Source: Arthrobacter sp. (GTDB lineage Bacteria; Actinomycetota; Actinomycetes; Actinomycetales; Micrococcaceae). From it: a stretch of 6,248 nucleotides of DNA. The position numbers and the translations under genes were made by a program. The stretch covers positions 1 through 6,248 of the forward strand of contig JASLAA010000290.1 of assembly GCA_030147325.1 (NCBI GenBank), given 5' to 3'. Below are positions 1 through 5,697 of this stretch, in pieces. Under the pieces are notes generated by a model that did not search any database, had not been told where the DNA came from, and saw nothing but the letters and a program-made list of their open reading frames with translations. The first letter of the stretch is position 1. Every line of letters starts with the position of its first letter.

Positions 1-45
1 CGGTCGCCGAAAGGTGAGGACGGCGAGGGTCACGCTGGCTGTCAT
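1..45 (-). CDS. Probable GT2 family glycosyltransferase, N-terminal fragment
   Basis: Only the first 15 codons are in the window; the gene continues past the left edge. Read on the minus strand they give MTASVTLAVLTFRRP. This looks like the start of many GT2 (GT-A fold) glycosyltransferases, where a short hydrophobic beta strand is followed by T-[FY]-[RK]-R-P at the nucleotide-sugar binding edge. The start is supported by an AGGAG ribosome site at 53-57, seven bases before ATG 45. A second in-frame ATG at 51 is only one base from that site and is less likely. The gene is divergent from the GT2 gene at 166, and both would act on the cytoplasmic side of the membrane in repeat-unit assembly. The family call rests on a short N-terminal motif, so it is tentative; the start site itself is well supported. 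Confidence 0.55.
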   Translation of the reverse strand, partial: MTASVTLAVLTFRRP

Positions 46-165
46 CGTCATGCTCCTACCGGCGGCAGCCGGGCATTCGCGTGCAGCCGGCCCTCCGGTC
101 GCACTGGTCTTGGGAGCATAACGCGAGGCGCGATGTTGACATCTTCGTGGACGTAGTGTGGGGGC
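46..165. promoter_or_regulatory. Divergent intergenic region between two glycosyltransferase genes
   Basis: These 120 bases lie between two genes that start away from each other, so they should hold both promoters. An exact TTGACA (-35 consensus) is present on the plus strand at 136-141, but no good -10 hexamer follows at 16-18 bases, where the sequence is G-rich. A short inverted repeat, CCGGC at 59-63 and GCCGG at 68-72, sits directly upstream of the AGGAG of the minus-strand gene. Exact promoters cannot be placed by eye. Confidence 0.35.
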
Positions 166-1107
166 ATGGAGTTCGAGTCCCTACCGCGCCTTGCCATCGT
201 CGTCGTGAATTACGGGTCGCACGAACTCCTCGAGACGAACCTGACCCGGGTTGCCCGCAGCGCCCGGGATGCGACGGTCGTCGTGGTCGACAACTTCACC
301 ACCGACTCCGAGCGGCAGACCGTCGCCGGACTGGCTGCCACCGAGCGTTGGACCGCCGTCCTGCTGCCGACGAACAGTGGTTTCGGGGGCGGCATCAACC
401 GCGGAGTCGAAGCCGCGCGCGCCGCCGGCGCCACGTCCTTCCTCCTCCTCAATCCCGATGCCCATCTGGACCGGGCGAGCATCCAGGCACTCCTGGCGCG
501 CTCCGTGGCCGAGCCGATGGCCCTCATCTCACCCCGGGTGCTGACGCCCGCCGGGACTCCGTGGTTCGACGGCGCCGACCTCTACCTCCGGGACGGCGTC
601 AGCCGCGCGCGGCGGAAGCGGGAGCAGCATCCGGACGAACGGATCCACCCGTGGTTGAGCGGCGCATGCCTCATCGTGAGCGAGGTGCTCTGGACCCGGA
701 TCGGCGGTTTCGACGAGGAATACTTCCTCTACTGGGAGGACGTCGATCTGTCCTTCAGAGTGGTGCAGGCCGGCGGTACTCTCGTCGTCGCGGACGACGC
801 CGTCGCCATCCATGACGAGGGCGGGACGCACGGGGAGGACGCCCGGACTCCGGGCAGCCGGGGGAAGTCCTCGATCTACTACTACTACAACGTGCGGAAC
901 AGGCTGCTGTTCGCAGCTCGTCACCTGCCGACCCGGGATCGGCGCCGTTGGATGCTCGGCGCGCTCCCCGCAGCCTGGGACATCCTGATGCAGGGCGGGA
1001 AGCGCCAGTTCCGCCACCCCATCGCTCCGCTGTGTGCGGCGGTGCGCGGGACCGTCCATGGCCTACGCCTGTCCCTGGCCGTCGGCCGCACGACGAAGGA
1101 CCCTTGA
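166..1107 (+). CDS. GT2 family glycosyltransferase, rhamnosyltransferase-like
   Basis: A complete 313-residue cytoplasmic or membrane-associated glycosyltransferase. It is predicted to move a sugar from a nucleotide donor (possibly dTDP-rhamnose) onto a lipid-linked oligosaccharide during polysaccharide repeat-unit assembly. Visible GT-A/GT2 motifs are VVVNYG at residues 12-17, VVVVDN at 38-43, TNSGFGGGINRG at 69-80, the metal/nucleotide site LLLNPDA at 93-99, WLSGACLIV at 163-171, and GGFDEEYFLYWEDVDLSFR at 180-198, which holds the acidic ED motif. H216 follows in IHDEGGT, and the family-typical YYYYNVRNRLL is at 238-248. Length is normal for the COG1216-type rhamnosyltransferase group. ATG 166 is chosen because an in-frame TAG lies at 154; the ribosome site is only a G-run directly upstream, so initiation may be weak or leaderless. 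The family is secure; donor and acceptor are not readable from sequence. Confidence 0.9.
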   Translation: MEFESLPRLAIVVVNYGSHELLETNLTRVARSARDATVVVVDNFTTDSERQTVAGLAATERWTAVLLPTNSGFGGGINRGVEAARAAGATSFLLLNPDAHLDRASIQALLARSVAEPMALISPRVLTPAGTPWFDGADLYLRDGVSRARRKREQHPDERIHPWLSGACLIVSEVLWTRIGGFDEEYFLYWEDVDLSFRVVQAGGTLVVADDAVAIHDEGGTHGEDARTPGSRGKSSIYYYYNVRNRLLFAARHLPTRDRRRWMLGALPAAWDILMQGGKRQFRHPIAPLCAAVRGTVHGLRLSLAVGRTTKDP

Positions 1108-1109
1108 GC

Positions 1110-1125
1110 GATCAGGCGCCTGGTC
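1110..1125. terminator. Possible bidirectional terminator hairpin at convergent stops
   Basis: GATCAG at 1110-1115 and CTGGTC at 1120-1125 can form a 6-bp stem (one G-T pair) around a GCGC loop. It sits on the 4-base gap between two convergent stop codons, where a shared terminator would be expected. No T-tract follows on either strand, so intrinsic termination is uncertain. Confidence 0.3.
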
Positions 1126-1762
1126 CTGGCTCCCTCGCCGGTCTCGCCGACGCCAGTGCGTCGGCGATCTCCGCGCACGCCGAGTCGACGGCGTCCATCG
1201 TCTCCCGGTGCAGCCGTGTCCCGAGGTTGTGTCCGTCCGCGATCTCGATGCCCTGCACAGCATGCCGTCGCACCGAGAAGCGGGGCGCCTCGAGCGGTGG
1301 AGCAGAGGTCCTCCGTGCGTTCATCGCGGCGACCCAGCGGACGAAAGCAGCGTCGACGTCGTGCTCAGTGATCAGCCCGGTGGGAGCTTCCGACGGGGTC
1401 GAGGGCGCGAACCGCGCTGCCTCCTGCAGGGTGAAGGTCCGACGGCGAACGGTGGGCTCGAGGGCGACCACCCGCGCGCGGTTCGGGAGATCAGGGACCA
1501 GCACCAGGCCGGCGTCGGTCAGCATCGTCCGTGTCAGGCGCTTCGACACGTGATGCTCGGCAGCGTCCGTCTCGCCCGGTCGTGCACTCAGGCGTGCGCG
1601 GGTGGAGGAGCAGATGACGCCGCCCCCGACCGCCGCACTTCCCGCGCTGTCCGTAAGTATCTGCTGGGACAGGCCGGCCTCATCCAACAACATCCGCAGC
1701 CGGATGGCTGCCAGCGGTGATCGGCACACGTTCGCCGTACACACGATCAGGATCGACGGCAT
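1112..1762 (-). CDS. Low-molecular-weight protein-tyrosine phosphatase (Wzb-like)
   Basis: A 216-residue cytoplasmic phosphatase of the LMW-PTP/arsenate reductase fold. The P-loop CX5R motif is at the very N-terminus, CTANVCRSP with nucleophile C8 and phosphate-binding R14, as in true members of the family. The RRRTFTLQEAARF segment at 106-118 is also typical of actinobacterial homologues. Start: ATG 1762 has GGAGGAGG a few bases upstream and places the P-loop at residue 8; the reading frame stays open further upstream, but without a comparable ribosome site. Oddities: it is longer than the usual 140-180 residues, with extra sequence at about 119-168, and the canonical C-terminal Asp-Pro holding the general acid is not visible. 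The closest candidate is IADGHN at 174-179 (D176 followed by Gly). It is divergent from the Wzc-like kinase, its likely substrate by analogy with Wzb/Wzc and CpsB/CpsD pairs. Pairing is inferred from adjacency. Confidence 0.85.
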   Translation of the reverse strand: MPSILIVCTANVCRSPLAAIRLRMLLDEAGLSQQILTDSAGSAAVGGGVICSSTRARLSARPGETDAAEHHVSKRLTRTMLTDAGLVLVPDLPNRARVVALEPTVRRRTFTLQEAARFAPSTPSEAPTGLITEHDVDAAFVRWVAAMNARRTSAPPLEAPRFSVRRHAVQGIEIADGHNLGTRLHRETMDAVDSACAEIADALASARPAREPGPGA

Positions 1763-1926
1763 TATCCCCTCCTCCGTGACGGTCGACCCCTCCATGTACG
1801 GCAGGGGTTCGTACTTCAATCTATTGCAGCCCGCCACACTGCCGGGAATCACGGGGTGGCCATCCCGACGTGATGCGCCTATGGCTAGTAGTATCGGACA
1901 GTTACTTCACGGGGAGAGGCGTTCAT
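1763..1926. promoter_or_regulatory. Divergent regulatory region between phosphatase and kinase genes
   Basis: These 164 bases separate the start codons of two outward-facing genes and must hold a promoter for each. The stretch 1808-1828 is richer in A/T than its surroundings. An inverted repeat, ACCCCT at 1786-1791 and AGGGGT at 1803-1808, lies in the leader of the phosphatase gene and could be an operator or an RNA hairpin. On the plus strand TAGTAT at 1889-1894 is a weak -10 candidate with no clear -35. The ribosome site for the kinase is GGGGAGAGG at 1911-1919, seven bases from ATG 1927. Confidence 0.4.
1785..1809. repeat. Inverted repeat in the phosphatase/kinase intergenic region
   Basis: ACCCCT (1786-1791) and AGGGGT (1803-1808) are perfect inverted copies separated by 11 bases, with a possible extra G-T pair outside. 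GTAC occurs at 1796-1799 inside the loop and again at 1811-1814. This could be a regulator-binding site or an mRNA hairpin upstream of the phosphatase ribosome site; chance is also possible in G/C-rich DNA. Confidence 0.3.
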
Positions 1927-3381
1927 ATGGAGCTCAGCGAGTATGTCGCTGCCCTGCGGAAGCAATGGTTGCTGATCGTCGCTTTCTGTATTTTGGGCGG
2001 AATGGCGGGCCTCACCCTCGCCTCCCTCACCACGCCCTCCTACCGTGCCACGAGCAGCATCTTCGTGACCGCGGATCGTGGGGAGACGACGGGCGAACTG
2101 GTTCAAGGCTCCACCTACACGCAGAACCTCGTGACATCTTTGGTCCAGCTGGTGCAGAAACCCGTGGTCATCGATCCGGTGATCGAGGATCTCGGGCTCG
2201 AGATGTCCTCGACTGCCCTGGCCCGCTCCATCTCTGCGGAGAACCCGTTGAACACGGTGATCATCGACATCACGGTGGTCGACTCCTCGCCCACCCTCGC
2301 AGCGGAGATCGCGAACGGCGTCGCCGCGTCGCTCTCGAGGGCTGCCGCCGATATGGGCCCTGCTTCGGCCGGGACCACGCCGACCATCAACATGGACGTC
2401 GTCGCCGAGGCGCAGTCTGCGACGACTCCCTTCGCGCCGAACACGCGCCTCATGGTTGCCACGGGTGCCCTGGCCGGTCTCGCCCTCGGCGTGGTGATCG
2501 CGCTGGCGCGGCAACTGCTCGACACCCGGATCCGCAATTCCGCCGACATCGAGCGCATCTCCGACGTGCCGGTGCTGGGTTCCGTGCCGCGCAATCGTCG
2601 TTCCAAGACGGGGAACCTCGTAGTGCGATCGGAACCACACGGGCACGGGGCCGAGGCCTTCAGGCTCCTCGCGACCAACCTCCAGTTCCTCAATCCGGAC
2701 AGCCGGATCAAGTCCGTCGTGGTGTCGTCGGCCCTGCCCGCCGAGGGTAAGAGCACGACGGCGATCAATCTCGCTCTCGCCGTGGCCGAGCGGGACCTCC
2801 GGGTACTTCTCGTGGACGCCGACCTCCGGCGACCGTCCGTGGGCGAGTACACAGGGATCGAAGGCAGCGCCGGTCTCACCACGGTCCTGTCCGGATCCAG
2901 CTCCCTCCAGGACGTCATCGAGACGTGGGGGGACGTGGATGTCCTACCCTCGGGAAGCATCCCGCCCAATCCCAATCAGATCCTCAACTCGCACACGATG
3001 GCTGAACTGATGCAGCAGTTGGCCGGGCTCTACGACTTCATCGTCGTCGACTCGCCGCCCCTCCTCCTCGTCGCGGACGCCCTGCCCCTGGCACGTCTCA
3101 CGGACGGCGCGCTGATGGTGGCCAGGCACAGGAAGACCCGTCGCGGTCAACTGGCCAGGGCATTGGGCAACCTGGACGGCGTGGGCGCGACGACGGTCGG
3201 CATCGTGCTCTCCGGAACACAACCCGAGCGCCGCAGGACCTACTACCGGGAGGCGGTGTCCGTCGCTCCGGCGCGCGAAGACCAGCAGGCTACGGGCGAG
3301 GTGGTCACACCGCAGCCGTCCCCCGAGACGGGTCGCCGCACCAGCGCCCTCCGTCCCAGAACCGTCGAACCGCCGGCCTGA
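1927..3381 (+). CDS. Wzz/BY-kinase fusion: polysaccharide co-polymerase and tyrosine kinase (Wzc-like)
   Basis: A 484-residue inner-membrane protein that by family should control polymer chain length and autophosphorylate on tyrosine. The N-terminal Wzz domain starts MELSEYVAALRKQW, with a first membrane helix at about 15-34. An external region follows to about 167, then the PFAPN proline motif at 168-172 and a second helix at about 176-195. The cytoplasmic kinase domain has Walker A SALPAEGKSTT at 268-278 (K275), Walker A' VLLVDADLRRP at 293-303, and Walker B FIVVDSPP at 371-378 (D375). It is a single-chain form, unlike the split CpsC/CpsD or CapA/CapB pairs. ATG 1927 is preferred over an upstream in-frame GTG at 1870 because of GGGGAGAGG seven bases before it and because Wzz proteins begin this way. 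Oddities: the usual EX2RX2R oligomerisation motif reads E243-A-F-R246-L-L-A249, and the tail has only Y439 and Y440 instead of a long tyrosine cluster. It is followed after 40 bases by a GT4 gene. Confidence 0.93.
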   Translation: MELSEYVAALRKQWLLIVAFCILGGMAGLTLASLTTPSYRATSSIFVTADRGETTGELVQGSTYTQNLVTSLVQLVQKPVVIDPVIEDLGLEMSSTALARSISAENPLNTVIIDITVVDSSPTLAAEIANGVAASLSRAAADMGPASAGTTPTINMDVVAEAQSATTPFAPNTRLMVATGALAGLALGVVIALARQLLDTRIRNSADIERISDVPVLGSVPRNRRSKTGNLVVRSEPHGHGAEAFRLLATNLQFLNPDSRIKSVVVSSALPAEGKSTTAINLALAVAERDLRVLLVDADLRRPSVGEYTGIEGSAGLTTVLSGSSSLQDVIETWGDVDVLPSGSIPPNPNQILNSHTMAELMQQLAGLYDFIVVDSPPLLLVADALPLARLTDGALMVARHRKTRRGQLARALGNLDGVGATTVGIVLSGTQPERRRTYYREAVSVAPAREDQQATGEVVTPQPSPETGRRTSALRPRTVEPPA

Positions 3382-3421
3382 GCGGAACTCCATGGCCCCT
3401 CCCCAAGGAACCGCATCAGCG

Positions 3422-4528
3422 ATGACAAGTGACACCACCCTGCTGCGCCGTGCGCGCCTCTATGAGTCCCTCCGGACGGCGCATCTCGAACGAGCTCATG
3501 TCCTGCCGCCGGCGACGCTTCTCTACTCGGTCACGCGGTACGACTTCGATCCGGCGCTCGCTGACGGCCTGAGCCTCGTGCGCTGCTCCCCCTTGCGGGC
3601 AGCCCGCCTGCTCTTCGGGAGCGAAGTGGACGAGCTCGAGATCAACGAACCCCTGATGCTGTCGAGCTTGTCGGCCACCGTCCTCGCTCTGGCGGCCCTC
3701 GGCTTACGGGACGTCGCGCGTCGACGTCGCACGCTGGTCGTCACCTACGCGATCGGCAATACGGATCCGTTCGCCCAGGCGATCGGTTCGCGTCTGCGGT
3801 CCCGTGTGCGGCGCGCCGGCGAGCGCGTCGCCGCCCGCCTCGTGTGGCAGCGGGTCGACCGCATCGCGTACGGAACCGAGGCCGCTCGCACGGTCTACCA
3901 TGATGTCCTGCCGCAGCGCCGCGGCCTGGCGTGGCGCGTGATACCCGCGCTCCCGCCTCCGTGCGACTGCCCCCTCCCCCAGGTGTCCGGTGAACGCACC
4001 CAGCGCCTGGTCTTCCTGGGCGCGTTGTCGGAGCGGAAGGGGTTCACCACGTTGGCCGACGCCTGGCCCGCCGTGGCGGAGTCGCTACCCGAGGCCCGAC
4101 TCACCGTTCTCGGAAAGGGCCCTCTCGCCGACAGGGCGCGCGCGCTGGCCACGGCGCATTCCTCGGTCACGTTCCTCGAGGACCCGGACAGGGCGGTCAT
4201 CCACCGGGAACTCCGGTTAGCGGACGTGGCCGTGCTCGCTTCGCGCTCGTCGCCCACCTGGCGCGAACAGGTGGGGCTGCCGATCGTGGAGGCCCTCGGC
4301 CACGGATGCAGGATCGTGACGACGACAGAGACCGGGCTCGCGGCCTGGCTCGCGGACCACGGGCACACGGTGGTGGATCCGGACTACGAGGCGGCGGACC
4401 TCGCGGCCGCACTGCGAACGGCCCTCATGGCGCAGGATCTGGACCGCAATACCGTCCTCGCGACGCTTCCGTCGCAGGACGGGCGGCTCCTTGCGGACGA
4501 CTACATGTTCTCCGCCGGGGTGCCCTGA
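3422..4528 (+). CDS. GT4 family glycosyltransferase
   Basis: A 368-residue GT-B fold retaining glycosyltransferase, predicted to add a sugar to the lipid-linked repeat unit on the cytoplasmic face. The C-terminal donor-binding domain is clear: LVFLGALSERKGF at about 196-208, LTVLGKGPL at about 227-235, and the EX7E motif EQVGLPIVE (E282 to E290) followed by the glycine-rich GHGCRIVTTTETGL. The N-terminal acceptor domain (about 1-185) is much less recognisable, as is usual. ATG 3422 is preferred because AAGGAA lies at 3405-3410 and because the ten codons from the alternative ATG 3392 have unusually A/T-rich third positions for this genome; 3392 would add 10 residues. It lies 40 bases after the kinase gene on the same strand and is probably co-transcribed with it. 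Donor and acceptor cannot be told. Confidence 0.88.
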   Translation: MTSDTTLLRRARLYESLRTAHLERAHVLPPATLLYSVTRYDFDPALADGLSLVRCSPLRAARLLFGSEVDELEINEPLMLSSLSATVLALAALGLRDVARRRRTLVVTYAIGNTDPFAQAIGSRLRSRVRRAGERVAARLVWQRVDRIAYGTEAARTVYHDVLPQRRGLAWRVIPALPPPCDCPLPQVSGERTQRLVFLGALSERKGFTTLADAWPAVAESLPEARLTVLGKGPLADRARALATAHSSVTFLEDPDRAVIHRELRLADVAVLASRSSPTWREQVGLPIVEALGHGCRIVTTTETGLAAWLADHGHTVVDPDYEAADLAAALRTALMAQDLDRNTVLATLPSQDGRLLADDYMFSAGVP

Positions 4529-4623
4529 CCCTCACGACCGGGGCTGTGTGCCACCGTATACTTCTGCATCTGTAGCGCGTGACGTCGCGTTCGTCCTCCG
4601 GAACCCGAAGGTGAGTGTCACCC
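4529..4623 (+). promoter_or_regulatory. Possible promoter and leader for the acyltransferase gene
   Basis: TATACT at 4557-4562 matches the -10 consensus at five of six positions and stands out in G/C-rich DNA. No clear -35 is present 17-18 bases upstream. About 60 bases of leader would follow. Near its end CCTCCGG (4595-4601) and CCGAAGG (4605-4611) can form a hairpin that covers part of the ribosome site AAGGTGAG at 4608-4615. This suggests the acyltransferase can be transcribed separately from the genes before it. Confidence 0.4.
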
Positions 4624-5697
4624 GTGCAACGATTCCCTACGGTCGAGTCGGTCTTCGACCCCCGTCGGAACGGCCTGAACGTCCTGCGTCTGGTCCTTGC
4701 TGTCTCCGTGATCCTCTGGCACTCCGTGGGGATCACCGGTGGCGATATCGGTTATGCCCCTGCCCGCCAACTGGTCAGCAGGGTCAGCGTCGACTCCTTT
4801 TTTGCGATCTCCGGTTTCCTGATCTACTCCAGTTGGGTTCGCCGACCGCAGTGGCGCAGCTACATGAGGTCGCGTGCCCTGCGAATCTTCCCCGCCTACT
4901 GGGTCTGCATCGTCGTGACGGCGTATGCGATCGCACCGCTGGCCCTCGTCCTGCAAGGTTCGGTCGTCCAAGGCTCCTACCCCACCGAGGCCATCGAGTA
5001 CATCGTCCGCAACGCCGGATTATGGGTCTTCCAGTACGACATCGCCGGGACCCCCCTGGGTACCCCGATCGAGGGAGCCTGGAACGGATCCATCTGGACC
5101 CTCGCCTGGGAGTTCATCTGCTACCTGGGAATCCTGGTCCTCGGGGTCGTCGGGCTCCTCCGACGGCCGGCCACCGTACCGGCCACCTTGGCACTCATGG
5201 TGGTCGCTGTGCTCGCGACGTCGTACGGGCCCGTGGACAACTTCTACGTGACGACCGGCGCACGCTTCGGCATCATGTTCGTCGCCGGCATGATGGTGTT
5301 CAAGTACCAGCGGCACATACCTGTGCGGCCCGCACTCCTCGCCGGAGCCGTCGTCGTCGTCCTCCTCAGCGCATGGTTGCCCGACTACCGCCTCATTGCG
5401 GCCCTCCCCCTCGCCTATCTGATGATCAGTGCAGGGGCCCTCATCAAGCACGAGCGGCTGCACATCCGGAACGATTTGTCCTACGGGACCTACATCTATG
5501 CCTTCCCCCTACAGCAACTCCTCGCGATGGCCGGTGGGACGGACCTTCCGCTCATCGTGTTCATGACCGCTTCCGTCGCCCTGACGCTGCCCCTCGCTGC
5601 AGTCAGCTGGTTCTGGATCGAACGACCGCTCCTGCGGCTGAAATCGAGAGGGCCACGCGTGGCGAACAGGGTCGTCGGGGCGGGTTCATCCGGGTAG
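4624..5697 (+). CDS. Acyltransferase-3 (OafA-like) membrane O-acyltransferase
   Basis: A 357-residue multi-spanning membrane protein predicted to transfer an acetyl or other acyl group to a sugar of the polysaccharide or its lipid-linked precursor. Family signatures in order are NGLNVLRLVLAVSVILWHS at 17-35 with the conserved His in LWHS (H33), FFAISGFLI at 59-67, RSRALRIFPAYW at 82-93, NGSIWTLAWEFICY at 154-167 (E163), SYGTYIYAFPLQQ at 286-298, and a terminal WFWIERPLLRLK. About ten hydrophobic segments fill the chain. There is no C-terminal SGNH domain, so it is the short form. GTG 4624 is chosen because AAGGTGAG lies eight bases upstream; GTG 4615 overlaps that site and would add three residues. 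The gene lies about 95 bases after the GT4 gene, and its last 12 bases overlap the end of the opposite-strand polymerase gene. The acyl group is unknown. Confidence 0.9.
   Translation: MQRFPTVESVFDPRRNGLNVLRLVLAVSVILWHSVGITGGDIGYAPARQLVSRVSVDSFFAISGFLIYSSWVRRPQWRSYMRSRALRIFPAYWVCIVVTAYAIAPLALVLQGSVVQGSYPTEAIEYIVRNAGLWVFQYDIAGTPLGTPIEGAWNGSIWTLAWEFICYLGILVLGVVGLLRRPATVPATLALMVVAVLATSYGPVDNFYVTTGARFGIMFVAGMMVFKYQRHIPVRPALLAGAVVVVLLSAWLPDYRLIAALPLAYLMISAGALIKHERLHIRNDLSYGTYIYAFPLQQLLAMAGGTDLPLIVFMTASVALTLPLAAVSWFWIERPLLRLKSRGPRVANRVVGAGSSG

Noticed and set aside
136..141. Exact TTGACA as a confident sigma-70 promoter for the GT2 gene
   Set aside because: No acceptable -10 hexamer is found 16-18 bases downstream, where the sequence is G-rich; kept only as a note in the intergenic entry.
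869..886. Tandem TAC repeats as a microsatellite or phase-variable tract
   Set aside because: The repeats encode the YYYYN-x-RN segment typical of this GT2 family. Gain or loss of a unit would keep the frame, so there is no on/off switch here.
948..1720. Plus-strand open frames of about 200-228 codons antisense to the phosphatase
   Set aside because: They lie opposite a gene with a proven CX5R active site and strong ribosome site; composition is that of shadow frames in G/C-rich DNA.
1602..2750. A 382-codon plus-strand open frame spanning the phosphatase start, intergenic region and the first half of the kinase gene
   Set aside because: It crosses a divergent promoter region and both real genes out of frame, has low-complexity Arg/Gly/His-rich composition and no family motif.
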